DNA of 64,000 nt from Vicingus serpentipes (GCF_007993035.1 NZ_VOOS01000003.1:461501-525500); one strand, 5' to 3'. Counted from the stretch's first letter, positions 19,054-28,686 are shown. The notes: generated from the letters alone by a model not told the origin. Numbers and translations are program-made.

Positions 19054-20025
19054 ATGGCTGAATCTCCTTACCAAAATGATGTTGAAGCAATTGATGCTTT
19101 TGTAAAAAAATACGAATTACTAACTAAAGAAATTGGGAAAGTAATTGTAGGGCAAGATGACGTAATTAAAAATCTATTAATTACTGTTTTTAGTCGAGGA
19201 CACTGCTTATTAGTTGGTGTACCAGGTTTAGCTAAAACCTTATTGATTAATACCATTTCTGATGCATTAGGATTGAGCTTTAACCGTATTCAGTTTACAC
19301 CAGATTTAATGCCTTCAGATATTATAGGTTCTGAAATTTTAGATGAGAACAAGAATTTTAAATTTATAAAAGGACCCATTTTTGCCAATATGATTTTGGC
19401 TGATGAGATTAACCGTACACCACCTAAAACGCAAGCAGCCTTACTAGAAGCCATGCAAGAAAAAACGGTTACTGCTGCGGGGCATCAATATAAGCTAGAT
19501 AACCCATTTTTTGTATTAGCAACACAAAACCCAATAGAACAAGAGGGAACTTACCCTTTGCCAGAAGCACAATTAGACCGTTTTATGTTTAACATTTGGG
19601 TAGATTATCCAAAATATGCTGAAGAACTAGCCATTGTAAAAAGCACGACTACTGATAATCATGTGGTATTAAACCACATTATGAGTGCTGAAGAAATTGT
19701 GTTTTTTCAAAACTTAATACGTAAAATGCCAGTAACCGATAATGTTATTGAGTATGCTGTTAAGTTGGCAACAAGTACTCGTGCAGGAAGTGAGTTTGCT
19801 ACCGAAAATGTAAACAACTATTTAAGTTGGGGAGCTGGACCAAGAGCCTCTCAATATTTAATTATTGGAGCAAAGTGCCATGCAGCTATTAATGGTAAAT
19901 ATGCACCAGATATTGAAGATGTGAAAGCTGTTGCTGAACCAATTTTAAGACATCGTATTGTACGAAATTACAAAGCTGAAGCAGATGGTTTTTCTATTGA
20001 AAAGATAATTGAGAGTTTATTGTAA
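19054..20025 (+). CDS. MoxR family AAA+ ATPase
   Basis: 323 residues, normal for MoxR/RavA-type AAA_3 ATPases. Walker A GVPGLAKT (near residue 50), Walker B and following MoxR signature LADEINRTPPKTQAALLEAM, sensor 1 ATQNPIEQEG and a C-terminal lid. It acts as a cytoplasmic chaperone-like ATPase for assembly of a protein complex. It is co-directional with surA at 41 bp. The usual downstream partners (DUF58, von Willebrand proteins, Bat genes) are missing: the next gene is convergent. Partner therefore unknown. Confidence 0.93.
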   Translation: MAESPYQNDVEAIDAFVKKYELLTKEIGKVIVGQDDVIKNLLITVFSRGHCLLVGVPGLAKTLLINTISDALGLSFNRIQFTPDLMPSDIIGSEILDENKNFKFIKGPIFANMILADEINRTPPKTQAALLEAMQEKTVTAAGHQYKLDNPFFVLATQNPIEQEGTYPLPEAQLDRFMFNIWVDYPKYAEELAIVKSTTTDNHVVLNHIMSAEEIVFFQNLIRKMPVTDNVIEYAVKLATSTRAGSEFATENVNNYLSWGAGPRASQYLIIGAKCHAAINGKYAPDIEDVKAVAEPILRHRIVRNYKAEADGFSIEKIIESLL

Positions 20026-20033
20026 CAAAAATT

Positions 20034-21818
20034 TTAAACCGCCATCAACTGGATGTTACTCAAGTTTTTGTAAATCCCGTTTTCCTTTTTAATCAATTCG
20101 TCGTGGGTTCCAGTTTCTTTAATTTTTCCGTTTTCCAATACCAATATTTTATCAGCATTTTTAATGGTACTTAATCGGTGTGCAATTACAATAGATGTAC
20201 GTCCTTTCATTAAGCGTTCTAAGGCTTCTTGAACTAATCGTTCGCTTTCGCTATCTAAAGCACTTGTTGCTTCATCTAACACCAAAATAGAAGGGTCTCT
20301 TAATATTGCTCTAGCAATAGCAACACGTTGTTTTTGTCCGCCACTCAGTTGTATTCCTCTGTCACCAACTATAGTTTCAAATTTCTCAGGGAAACTTTCA
20401 ATAAACTCTAACGCATTGGCTTGTTTAGCAGCAGCAAAAATTTCTTCGTCAGTTGCTCCAGGTTTACCATATTCAATATTTTCTTTTATGGTTCCTCCAA
20501 AAAGCATTACTTCTTGTGGTACTAATGCCATCTGACTTCTTATTTCTGATAGATGGTACTCATTAAAATCTATACCATCAATTGTGATATCTCCTTCATT
20601 GGGTTTGTAAAAACCAAAAATTAAAGCTGCAATGGTAGATTTACCTGCTCCACTTGGCCCAACAAAAGCAATTTGCTTTCCATGTTCTACTGAAAAAGAA
20701 ATATCCCTTATTACTTCTATATCTCTTCTAGAAGGATAAGAAAAGTTAACATTATTAAAACTTAAATTACCTTCTATTTTAATTGAATTCGATTTTGTTA
20801 AAGCGATATCTTCTGTTTTTTCTTCCAAAATATCCATTAAACTTTCGGTAGCTCCAATCGCTTTTTGTAGTTGTGAAAATAAATCGGCAGTACCTCCAAA
20901 CGAAACACCAATAAATGCAGCATACAAAGCAAACTGTAATAATTCTCCTATAGTAATACCTTTAGTTGGGTCAAGTTCGTTAATCGCAACCATGTGTAAA
21001 CCATACCATATTATTGCCATTAAGCCAGAACCAGCAACAAACATAATTAAGCCAATAAACATTCCTCTCCATTTCGCTCTTTTAATTGAAGTTGCTACAG
21101 ATTGGTCTATACTTTTATTGTAGCGTAAAATTTCAAAAAACTCATTGGCGTACGCTTTTACACTAGCAATTCCATGTAAAGTTTCATCTACCACTTTGTT
21201 AGATTCTGTAATATCGTCTTGTGCAATAACAGATAGTTTTTTTATGAACTTACCAAAGAAAACACCTATTAAAGCAATAACGGGGATTAATGCAATAATA
21301 AAAACGGTTAACCTTCCAGAAATGTAAACCAAGAAAAATAAACCAACTGGTATTGTTATTATTTGACGAATTATTTCAGCAATGGTAATCGTAAATGTTT
21401 CTTGTAATAATGAAACATCAGCACTAATTCTACTGCTTAATTCACCAACTCTTTTTTGAGAAAAGAAACTCATTGGAGATGAAATTAAATGCTGGTAAGT
21501 TTTTGTCTTAAGTAATGCTAACGATTTGTGAGCTACAATTCCAAATAAATAAATTCTTAAAAAAGCAGAAAAACCAATAACAAAAAACAATCCAATTAAT
21601 AATTGGATAAAGTATTTAACTTCTGCGTCAGAAGAGCTTTTTACAGCATCCATTAAGTTTCCTAATATTCTAGGAAAAGCTAACATAGCCACTGTGGAGA
21701 ACAATAAAACAACCATTCCAATTCCAAAAGGAACTCTAAATGGTTTTATAAATTGGAATACGCGTAAAGCTTTTCTAGTTGATTCTTTTGAAAATTTTGG
21801 TCTATCTTTTCTCGCCAT
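20034..21818 (-). CDS. ABC exporter, fused membrane and ATPase domains (MsbA-like)
   Basis: 594-residue half-transporter acting as a homodimer in the inner membrane. Six-helix ABC membrane domain (about 25-330), then nucleotide-binding domain: Walker A GPSGAGKST, signature LSGGQKQR, Walker B ILVLDEATSALD and H-loop IAHRLST. Similar to MsbA/LmrA-type exporters; substrate lipid or drug not determinable. Its ATG overlaps the stop of the upstream oxygenase gene (TAATG), so the two are translationally coupled, which hints at, but does not prove, a shared role. Confidence 0.92.
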   Translation of the reverse strand: MARKDRPKFSKESTRKALRVFQFIKPFRVPFGIGMVVLLFSTVAMLAFPRILGNLMDAVKSSSDAEVKYFIQLLIGLFFVIGFSAFLRIYLFGIVAHKSLALLKTKTYQHLISSPMSFFSQKRVGELSSRISADVSLLQETFTITIAEIIRQIITIPVGLFFLVYISGRLTVFIIALIPVIALIGVFFGKFIKKLSVIAQDDITESNKVVDETLHGIASVKAYANEFFEILRYNKSIDQSVATSIKRAKWRGMFIGLIMFVAGSGLMAIIWYGLHMVAINELDPTKGITIGELLQFALYAAFIGVSFGGTADLFSQLQKAIGATESLMDILEEKTEDIALTKSNSIKIEGNLSFNNVNFSYPSRRDIEVIRDISFSVEHGKQIAFVGPSGAGKSTIAALIFGFYKPNEGDITIDGIDFNEYHLSEIRSQMALVPQEVMLFGGTIKENIEYGKPGATDEEIFAAAKQANALEFIESFPEKFETIVGDRGIQLSGGQKQRVAIARAILRDPSILVLDEATSALDSESERLVQEALERLMKGRTSIVIAHRLSTIKNADKILVLENGKIKETGTHDELIKKENGIYKNLSNIQLMAV

Positions 21819-22639
21819 TAGAATTTTTTCTTGTTTTTATCTTGAAAATCTAAAGAAGTAATCCCTAGTTTTTTTAATAATCTTTTGATATTTAATTTTA
21901 AAGGTTCTTTTATAGATGTTGCTACTTTTTTACCAATAGCATCATCTGGTCTTGCTTTAAAATGAGAGTCCACATACTTAAAACCTTTTTCCGGTTTAGT
22001 AGAATAGTAGGTGTAAAATGATTTTCGTGTCTCTCCTTCTGGAACTGTTATTTTTCCATAGCCATGAGGAGTTGTTTCGTCAGTTAAAAATATTACAGCT
22101 CTATTCCAATCACAAGGAATAGTCGCTTCACATTTTGTCATTTTCTGATCCCACAATTCTAAATCACCGCCGTATTCAGGTTTCCATTCCTTATTTAGGT
22201 AAATTAAAAAATTTAACCTTCTCCAAAGGTCTTCCATAGGGTTGTAGTTAGAGTCGATATGAACATCAACATAACTTCCATTCGAGCCTTGATGAACTCC
22301 AGCACCTAAAGCGTCATCAGATGTAACTAAACCAGTTAAACCAGTTATAGTTTCTATATTTTTAATAAAATCAGGATGGGCTAAAGCTTTTTTTATTACT
22401 AAAAAGTCTGGATGAAAACGATCAAAATGATAGTCTTCGTTTTTATTTTCGTTTAAGCTTTTACGCTTCACATTTAAAATATCCATTTTAGGAAAATTCT
22501 CGTAAAGTGAAGTCGCAAATTCTTCATCCAAAAAATTAGGTAAAACAACATGTTTACATGGTTTCCCATTTTCAAAATCGTGTTTTAGCTGAAGAACTTT
22601 TTCTTCATCTAAATAGATAGGATTTATAATGTTTTTCAT
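21818..22639 (-). CDS. 2-oxoglutarate/Fe(II) dioxygenase, prolyl hydroxylase type
   Basis: 273 residues. Iron ligands are visible as H-x-D in YVDVHIDSNYNP, and a distal His in TTPHGYGK; the 2-oxoglutarate-binding Arg is in TRKSFYTYY. The jelly-roll fold resembles the 2OG-Fe(II) oxygenase 3 / Tpa1-like family (proline hydroxylation) found as stand-alone bacterial genes. Basic C-terminal tail (LLKKLG, DKNKKKF). Coupled by a 1-nt stop/start overlap to an ABC exporter. Substrate could be a protein, a small molecule or a lipid/sugar; I cannot say which. Confidence 0.85.
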   Translation of the reverse strand: MKNIINPIYLDEEKVLQLKHDFENGKPCKHVVLPNFLDEEFATSLYENFPKMDILNVKRKSLNENKNEDYHFDRFHPDFLVIKKALAHPDFIKNIETITGLTGLVTSDDALGAGVHQGSNGSYVDVHIDSNYNPMEDLWRRLNFLIYLNKEWKPEYGGDLELWDQKMTKCEATIPCDWNRAVIFLTDETTPHGYGKITVPEGETRKSFYTYYSTKPEKGFKYVDSHFKARPDDAIGKKVATSIKEPLKLNIKRLLKKLGITSLDFQDKNKKKF

Positions 22640-22684
22640 TAAAATGATTGTTTACAAGCGAACAAAGATAAGTAAAATCTAAGT

Positions 22685-24430
22685 TTAAAAGTAGTTCACA
22701 AAACCAAAGTGAACTTTTGCATTTTTAAACAACATTGGATTGTCAAATTGTTTACCTAAAGCATAGCTAATAGAGAAAATTCCGGCTTTGGTTTCAAAGC
22801 TCATACCAGCTCCAAATCCATATGGAGTATCTGAAATATTAGAATTGATTTTACGATTTTCGTAATATGCTCCATCTGCAAATAAATAAAGATAAGAGTT
22901 TTGCTCTAAGATAAAACGATATTCTATAGTTTGAATAGTATAAGATGATGTATAAATTGATTCTTCATCAAATCCTCTTAATGTAAAAAGACCACCTATT
23001 CTTAATAATTCATTTTCAAAAAGGTTGTCGTTGTAGGTTAATCCATTTTGAGTGCCAATTTTAATTACACTTCTGTTTCTAATAGGAAGATATATACTAG
23101 CGTTTAAGTTAACATTATAAAGGTTAGATTTGAGCTTTATGTCATTATACAAACTTTCATCTAAGGCATTATTTTTTTTAATTTTTTTCGTCCCTATCGC
23201 ACCTTCAGTATCTATTTCGTATCCTTTTCTAGGGTTTAATCGATAATCTAGTTTAGCATAATAAAAGTTAATGCCATAAAGCTGAGTAGAAATATCTGCA
23301 AAATTTGGTAAAACTGTTAGCGTTTCAAAACCTGAAGTAGATAATAGGGACGATGATTTGTTTTGAAAAAACACGCTCATATAGTTATTCCCTTTTAGGA
23401 TGTAACGAATTCCAATTTTATTAAAAACATCTATAAAGGTGGTATCTTTTTTAAATAATTTAAAGTTAAAATCTAATCCAAAAGGAGTATTAAACAGAAA
23501 GGGGTAGCTAAATTTTGCTTTTAAATCTTGAGTGCTTTTTTGTAAAGATCTCCAGTTAAAATCGATTTCTTCTCCTTTTTTAAATGAGTTAACAAGATTT
23601 AATTTTACATCACCGGTAAAACGTAATTCGCCTGTATTGTTGTCAGGTTGAATACCTAAAACACCATTAAAACGACTGGCTTTTTTCTTTTTAAGATTAA
23701 GAAGAAGCTCGTTTTCATTTTCTTTGAAAATCATTTTAAATGGTTGTTCCTCCTCTACAAAAGGAAGCTCTTTAATTCTATTGCTTATAGTTTTTATTAA
23801 GGTTTCATTGTAATAATCTCCATTTTTTATTCGAATGTAATTTTGGATGTATCGATCAGAAATTGTTGCTGTGCCAATAATTTTAACACTATCAACCAAA
23901 CAGAATTTATTTTTTGAAAGATTAAGATTAGCAGAAATGGTATTGTTATAAATGCCCAAGCTATCCATTTTTAATGAAGCAAATGGGAATCCATTATTTT
24001 CATAATGCGTGATAATTCGTTCATAAAAGGAATAGAGTTGTCTATTATTAAAAGGTCGATTCATGAAGATTTTATCTCTAAAGCCAACTTTACTTAATAC
24101 TTCTTCATCAATATTGGTTGTGGTTAAATACGTCCATTTGTACTGTTTACCTAAATGAATATATGCTTTATAGGTAGTAGAGTCAATGAGAACACTATCT
24201 ATAGTTGCCGTTAAATAAGCTTGACTATTTAATTGATTTACAATAGCTGTTAGTTCTGTTTTTAATTCTAACTGATTAATAATTTTATTGTAGCTAATAA
24301 TTTTTGAAGGTTTTATTAGGCTATCACTAAATACCAATTTTAGCTCAATTTTTTGTGCAAAAAGTTGAGCAGTACTAAAAATTAGAACAAATAATATGAA
24401 GTTGAGTTTAGCCAAAATTGTATAGTACAA
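22685..24430 (-). CDS. BamA/TamA-family outer membrane protein (Omp85)
   Basis: About 581 residues, signal peptide ending LFAQ. N-terminal half has POTRA-like segments (e.g. about 90-160 with YENNGFPFASLKMDS, and 165-225 with IRIKNGDYYNETL, both typical POTRA phrases); C-terminal half is a beta barrel with the family's RGFDEESIY-like loop (L6 RGF motif) and a terminal aromatic. It inserts or exports proteins at the outer membrane. No ATG exists near the start: the frame opens with TTG at 24430 and a second TTG at 24415 (M-A-K-L-N) gives a tidier signal peptide. Separate from the true BamA, which is larger; TamA-like is likelier. Confidence 0.85.
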   Translation of the reverse strand: MYYTILAKLNFILFVLIFSTAQLFAQKIELKLVFSDSLIKPSKIISYNKIINQLELKTELTAIVNQLNSQAYLTATIDSVLIDSTTYKAYIHLGKQYKWTYLTTTNIDEEVLSKVGFRDKIFMNRPFNNRQLYSFYERIITHYENNGFPFASLKMDSLGIYNNTISANLNLSKNKFCLVDSVKIIGTATISDRYIQNYIRIKNGDYYNETLIKTISNRIKELPFVEEEQPFKMIFKENENELLLNLKKKKASRFNGVLGIQPDNNTGELRFTGDVKLNLVNSFKKGEEIDFNWRSLQKSTQDLKAKFSYPFLFNTPFGLDFNFKLFKKDTTFIDVFNKIGIRYILKGNNYMSVFFQNKSSSLLSTSGFETLTVLPNFADISTQLYGINFYYAKLDYRLNPRKGYEIDTEGAIGTKKIKKNNALDESLYNDIKLKSNLYNVNLNASIYLPIRNRSVIKIGTQNGLTYNDNLFENELLRIGGLFTLRGFDEESIYTSSYTIQTIEYRFILEQNSYLYLFADGAYYENRKINSNISDTPYGFGAGMSFETKAGIFSISYALGKQFDNPMLFKNAKVHFGFVNYF

Positions 24431-24447
24431 CGCTTAAAGTGAAGGGA

Positions 24448-25131
24448 TTATTTTACATTCCAATCTATTGGATTTTTCCCCATGGATATTAACAATTTGT
24501 TGGTTTTACTAAAATGTTTGTTTCCAAACCAATAACCTCGGTTCGCGCTTAAAGGTGATGGATGTCCAGTAGTTAAAATGTGGTGTTTTTTTCTGTCAAT
24601 TTTTGCACCTTTTTTCTTTGCAAATCCGCCCCACAATAAAAATATAATACCTTCTCGTTTTTCTGACAATTGTTGAATAACCGAATCGGTAAATTTTTGC
24701 CAACCAATATTTTGATGTGAATTAGGGTCGCTCTCTCTAACTGTTAGGCTAGCATTTAATAAAAGTACACCTTGTTTTGCCCATGAAGTTAAATTTCCAT
24801 TTGCTGGATAAGGAATGTTTAAGTCAGTTTTTAATTCTTTAAAAATATTTTCTAGGGATGGGGGAAATTTGATGCCATCTTGAACTGAAAAAGATAAACC
24901 ATGAGCTTGTCCAATACCATGATATGGATCTTGACCAATAATAACAACTTTTACATCATCAAAAGGTGTAGTGTTAAAAGCCTTAAAAATGTCCTTGCTA
25001 GGAGGGTATATGGTAAAGTTTTTTTGTTCGTTTATTAAAGTGGATTTTATATTGATAAAATAATCGCTATTAAATTCCTTTTGCAGGACTTTTTTCCAGC
25101 TTTTTTCGATATTAGTTTTTATTACTTGCAT
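24448..25131 (-). CDS. ung: Uracil-DNA glycosylase
   Basis: 227 residues from the ATG at 25131 (another ATG at 25137 and a TTG at 25140 are possible). Removes uracil from DNA in base excision repair. Family-1 motifs: catalytic water-activating GQDPYHG (Asp), FPPSLENIFKEL-type region, LLLNASLTV, and the C-terminal HPSPLSANRG loop inserted in the minor groove. A match to the -7 element lies at 25138-25145, so the leader would be extremely short. Usual length; identity secure. Confidence 0.97.
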   Translation of the reverse strand: MQVIKTNIEKSWKKVLQKEFNSDYFINIKSTLINEQKNFTIYPPSKDIFKAFNTTPFDDVKVVIIGQDPYHGIGQAHGLSFSVQDGIKFPPSLENIFKELKTDLNIPYPANGNLTSWAKQGVLLLNASLTVRESDPNSHQNIGWQKFTDSVIQQLSEKREGIIFLLWGGFAKKKGAKIDRKKHHILTTGHPSPLSANRGYWFGNKHFSKTNKLLISMGKNPIDWNVK

Positions 25132-25293
25132 GCACATCAAAATTAACTAAAAAATAGAGGAATAAAGGCTATGTGAATAGTTAACAAACTTCCATTGAAC
25201 TGTTAAAATAAATAGTTGTGAAAAAATAAATTAGTGTTAAATGATTATTTATTATTATTTTTGGTTTTTACTAACAAATTACACCATTCAGGA

Positions 25294-25419
25294 ATGAAAA
25301 AAGTTTTAATCGCATCAGCTACTCTTTTTTTAATAGCATTAGTTTATTCTTCATGTAAATCTCACGAGTCTTGTCCTGCTTATGGTAAAGCCGATACAAG
25401 TAAAAATGTTCGTGCGTAA
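25294..25419 (+). CDS. Very small lipoprotein
   Basis: 41 residues from the ATG at 25294; the longer frame upstream does not look translated and the ATG lies well after a TATTTTTG -7 match at 25256-25263. Signal peptide with lipobox SSC (Cys20), leaving a mature peptide of only about 22 residues: CKSHESCPAYGKADTSKNVR. Two Cys residues remain near the N-terminus. It stands 6 bp upstream of ytxJ and is probably co-transcribed. Function unknown; short CPAYG-type lipoproteins occur in other Bacteroidota as far as I recall. Confidence 0.75.
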   Translation: MKKVLIASATLFLIALVYSSCKSHESCPAYGKADTSKNVRA

Positions 25420-25425
25420 ATAACC

Positions 25426-25764
25426 ATGAATTGGTTAAAACTTGAATCTTTAGCTCAGCTAAACGAAATCATTTCAAATTCTTTTCTTCCAGAAAATAAA
25501 GGCGTTGCTATATTCAAACATAGCACACAGTGTCCTGTAAGTTTTGCTGCTAAATCTAGATTAGAATCAACTTGGAATTTTGATAATGAACTACCTGTTT
25601 ATTATTTAGATTTAATAGCGTTTAGAGAAATATCTAACCAAATAGCTTCAGAGTTAAATATTACTCACCAATCGCCTCAGCTTTTAGTTGTAAAAGATGG
25701 TAAATGCATTTATAATGCTTCACACATCAGTATCTCAGTAAAAGAACTTGAAAAAGTTATTTAA
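25426..25764 (+). CDS. ytxJ: YtxJ, bacillithiol system redox-active protein
   Basis: 112 residues with a thioredoxin-like fold. The FKHSTQCPVS motif (Cys about residue 37) is the mark of YtxJ (DUF2847), a monothiol protein found only in organisms making bacillithiol, where it is thought to remove bacillithiol from proteins. It implies this organism uses bacillithiol. The gene is preceded by the small lipoprotein and its last 8 bp overlap, tail to tail, the OsmC gene on the other strand, another thiol-stress gene. Confidence 0.92.
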   Translation: MNWLKLESLAQLNEIISNSFLPENKGVAIFKHSTQCPVSFAAKSRLESTWNFDNELPVYYLDLIAFREISNQIASELNITHQSPQLLVVKDGKCIYNASHISISVKELEKVI

Positions 25765-26164
25765 AATTAAACGAAATCGTTTGTTTTATTTCTGGGTTTA
25801 AACTCAAAGCAACGGGACAAGTTCTGGCCGCATTTTCTAAGACTTTTTTCTCCTTATCAGTATAAGTTTGATTTGTAAAACTAATATCAATAATAATTTC
25901 AGAAATCTTTCTAGGATTAGCGCTCATAATTTTGGTTATTTCAGCTTCAATGTTTCCTAAATTTATGTTGGACGTATTGGCAACTATACCAAGAATGCTA
26001 ACCATACAACTTGCTAAAGCAGTTGCGACTAAGTCGGTAGGAGAAAATGCTTCACCCTTACCATGATTATCAGTTGGAGCATCTGTTAATATTGTTTTTC
26101 CACTTTTTAAATGGGTAGCTTCAGTTCTTAAACTTCCTAAGTAGGTAATTTTTGATGTAATCAT
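25757..26164 (-). CDS. OsmC/Ohr family peroxiredoxin-like protein
   Basis: 135 residues of the OsmC-like fold: N-terminal strands, GKGEAFSPTDLVATALASCMVSILG with the first active Cys (about 56) in the long helix, and the second Cys in NAARTCPVALSLNPEI (about 119). Such enzymes reduce organic hydroperoxides with these two cysteines. It is YhfA/OsmC-like rather than Ohr. Cytoplasmic. Convergent with ytxJ, overlapping by 8 bp. Confidence 0.92.
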   Translation of the reverse strand: MITSKITYLGSLRTEATHLKSGKTILTDAPTDNHGKGEAFSPTDLVATALASCMVSILGIVANTSNINLGNIEAEITKIMSANPRKISEIIIDISFTNQTYTDKEKKVLENAARTCPVALSLNPEIKQTISFNFK

Positions 26165-26249
26165 GTTTATTTTTTTTCAAATGTAATTGCTTTTATATCA
26201 TATCTACAAATAAGGTTTACATATTATTTATGTTTAAATTTGCTTCTAG

Positions 26250-26996
26250 ATGTTTAGAATAGGGATAATACTAGGGTTGATTTTTTTTACACTTCATTTA
26301 AGTGCTCAACAAACTGTATTTGAAGAAGCTAGAACCATCTATAAAAAAGAAAACACTTATGGAGGTATGATTCATACTTCTGGTTGGGGTTTAACTTACC
26401 GACATGGAAGATATACTTCTGGTTTTAGTCGTCGTATTTATGAATTAGAATTCACCAACTTTAAGCATCCTAAAGAAATTAAAACATTTAGTTCTGTTTT
26501 AAATGGTTCGAGTGGTTATTTCTATGGAAAACAAAACTACTTATTAGCTCTAAGAACAAGTATTGGAAATAATAATACTTTTATAAGTAAACAAAGTGTA
26601 AGAGGAATAGCAATTTCTTATGTTTTAAATTGGGGAATTACATTTGCGTATGCAAAACCAGTTTATTTAGAAGTTATTACACAAGATGATGATAACTTCC
26701 CAATTACAGAAGTTCAGCGATATAATCCAGAAATACATGATAGAGGAGATATTATAGGAAAGGCTTCTTTTTTTAGGGGATTTTTAGATGGTAGATTTTA
26801 CCCAGGTGCATTAATTAAAGCAGGGTTAAATTTTGAATCATCACGCCAACCTGAAAATATTAATGCACTTGAAGTAGGAATGACATTAGATGCTTTTTTA
26901 CAAAAAGTGCCGATTATGGGAGATGACACTCCTAATCAACAATTTTTATTTAATTTTTATGTAGCCCTTAATTTTGGGGGTAAAAAAACAGAATAA
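26250..26996 (+). CDS. Putative outer membrane beta-barrel protein
   Basis: 248 residues with signal peptide ([20 protein letters not shown]). The mature part is aromatic- and Gly-rich with alternating strands ([29 protein letters not shown]) and ends [13 protein letters not shown], consistent with a small outer membrane barrel. No named family recognised, though this sort of protein next to lipA is familiar in Bacteroidota. The -7 match TAAATTTG at 26235-26242 sits only 7 nt before the ATG. It is followed by lipA after 2 bp, so the two form an operon. Confidence 0.75.
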   Translation: MFRIGIILGLIFFTLHLSAQQTVFEEARTIYKKENTYGGMIHTSGWGLTYRHGRYTSGFSRRIYELEFTNFKHPKEIKTFSSVLNGSSGYFYGKQNYLLALRTSIGNNNTFISKQSVRGIAISYVLNWGITFAYAKPVYLEVITQDDDNFPITEVQRYNPEIHDRGDIIGKASFFRGFLDGRFYPGALIKAGLNFESSRQPENINALEVGMTLDAFLQKVPIMGDDTPNQQFLFNFYVALNFGGKKTE

Positions 26997-26998
26997 CA

Positions 26999-27880
26999 TT
27001 GGAAAACAAAGAAGTAAAAATACCTTCTTCAGAAAATAAGATGAAGAATAAGCCAAGTTGGTTGAAAGTAAAATTACCAACAGGAGAAGAATATAAAAAA
27101 GTAAGAAATATAGTTTCTGAGCATAAGCTTCATACGATTTGTGAAAGTGGAAATTGTCCTAATATGGGTGAATGTTGGGGCGCAGGAACAGCTACTTTTA
27201 TGATTCTAGGGAATATTTGTACTCGTTCTTGTGGTTTTTGTGCTGTTAAAACTGGACGTCCTTTGGCAGTAGATTTAGAAGAACCAATTAGAGTAGCTAA
27301 TTCTGTAAAATTAATGAATGTTAAGCATTGTGTAATTACTTCTGTAGATAGAGATGATTTAAAGGATGGAGGTTCCATAATTTGGACTGAAACTGTAAAT
27401 AAAGTAAGAGAGGTTTCTCCAGGGACAACTATGGAAACCCTAATACCTGATTTTAAAGGAGATTGGGATAATTTGCAACGTATTATTGATGTAGCTCCAG
27501 AAATTGTATCGCATAACTTAGAAACGGTTCGAAGGTTAACCAAACAAGTAAGAATTCAAGCTAAATACGATAGAAGCTTAGAAGTAATTAAAAGGTTAAA
27601 AGATGGAGGGATGAGAACTAAATCAGGAGTTATGCTTGGTTTAGGAGAAACGGAAGAAGAAGTAATTGAAACTATGCAGGATTTAACAAATGCAGGTTGT
27701 GATATTTTAACTTTAGGACAATATCTACAACCTACACCAAAACATCTTGCTGTTCAAGAGTTTATAACTCCAGCTCAATTTGCTAAATATAAAGGAATTG
27801 GATTGAAAATGGGCTTAAGATATGTGGAGAGTGGACCATTAGTTCGTTCTTCTTATCATGCGGAGAAACATATGTTCTAA
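26999..27880 (+). CDS. lipA: Lipoyl synthase
   Basis: 293 residues if started at TTG 26999; an internal ATG at 27041 ([15 protein letters not shown]) is a real alternative. Radical SAM enzyme that inserts two sulfurs into octanoyl chains on lipoyl domains. Auxiliary cluster ligands [12 protein letters not shown], radical SAM ligands CTRSCGFC, and the C-terminal RSSYHAE motif that also binds the auxiliary cluster are all present. Downstream of the membrane protein gene at 2 bp, closed by a terminator at 27900. Confidence 0.96.
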   Translation: MENKEVKIPSSENKMKNKPSWLKVKLPTGEEYKKVRNIVSEHKLHTICESGNCPNMGECWGAGTATFMILGNICTRSCGFCAVKTGRPLAVDLEEPIRVANSVKLMNVKHCVITSVDRDDLKDGGSIIWTETVNKVREVSPGTTMETLIPDFKGDWDNLQRIIDVAPEIVSHNLETVRRLTKQVRIQAKYDRSLEVIKRLKDGGMRTKSGVMLGLGETEEEVIETMQDLTNAGCDILTLGQYLQPTPKHLAVQEFITPAQFAKYKGIGLKMGLRYVESGPLVRSSYHAEKHMF

Positions 27881-27899
27881 TAAATAAAATTTAAAAATT

Positions 27900-27927
27900 A
27901 AGCTCCGAATTAACCGGAGCTTTTTTT
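27900..27927 (+). terminator. Intrinsic terminator after lipA
   Basis: AAGCTCCG / CGGAGCTT stem, short AT-rich loop and a 7-T run; ends only 7 bp before the next ATG. Confidence 0.85.
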
Positions 27928-27934
27928 ATTGAAT

Positions 27935-28630
27935 ATGGAAAGGAAATACGAACATATATTTTTTGATTTAGATCGAACGCTTTGGCATTTTGATGAGAAC
28001 TCTAGAAAAGTTTTAGGGGATATTTATCATAAATTCCACTTATATAAGTATATAGATTTACCTGATGATTTCATTTCGGTATATGAAATTATTAATGAAG
28101 AGCTTTGGACACTTTACCGAAATGGTAAAATTGCTAAAGAAAATTTACGATCAGAACGATTCCATCAAACCTTATTAAAGTTTAAAAATAATAATGAGCC
28201 TTTGGCAGATGAAATAGGTACCTATTATGTAGATAACTCTCCATTGCAAACAATTTTATTGCCTTTTGCAATTGATGTTTTAGAGCATTTAAAAGGAAGG
28301 TATCAAATGCATATAATTACTAATGGTTTTGAAGAGATTCAATTAATTAAATTGAATAATTCCAAGATTGAGCATTATTTTGATCAAGTTATTTTTTCAG
28401 AGAAAGTGGGAGTAAAGAAACCACACCCTTTAATTTTTAAGCAAGCAATAAAAGGTGCTGGAGCTACTTTTGAAAACTCATTAATGATTGGAGATGATTT
28501 TTATGCTGATATCTGTGGCGCTCAACGAGTAAAAATGGATAGTATTTATTTTAACTACAATAAAACAGTACATAATTACAAAATTGATAGAGAGATTAAT
28601 TGCTTGAGCGAATTGTTTGAAATATTATAA
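27935..28630 (+). CDS. HAD hydrolase, YjjG-type nucleotidase
   Basis: 231 residues from ATG 27935 (a TTG two codons earlier is discounted). Haloacid dehalogenase fold: motif I FFDLDRTLW (nucleophile Asp), motif II TNGF, Lys in KKPHPLIF and motif IV GDDFYADICGA. The order and length match the YjjG family, 5'-nucleotidases acting on non-canonical pyrimidine nucleotides. Soluble, cytoplasmic. It begins immediately downstream of the lipA terminator, so transcription must start within or just before that hairpin, or come by read-through. Confidence 0.88.
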   Translation: MERKYEHIFFDLDRTLWHFDENSRKVLGDIYHKFHLYKYIDLPDDFISVYEIINEELWTLYRNGKIAKENLRSERFHQTLLKFKNNNEPLADEIGTYYVDNSPLQTILLPFAIDVLEHLKGRYQMHIITNGFEEIQLIKLNNSKIEHYFDQVIFSEKVGVKKPHPLIFKQAIKGAGATFENSLMIGDDFYADICGAQRVKMDSIYFNYNKTVHNYKIDREINCLSELFEIL

Positions 28631-28631
28631 A

Positions 28632-28668
28632 AATAAAAGAGGCTAACCATTGGTTAGCCTCTTTTATT
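28632..28668. terminator. Bidirectional intrinsic terminator
   Basis: AATAAAAGAGGCTAACC / GGTTAGCCTCTTTTATT palindrome between convergent genes. Confidence 0.9.
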
Positions 28669-28686
28669 GAAATACAGTAATAAAAA

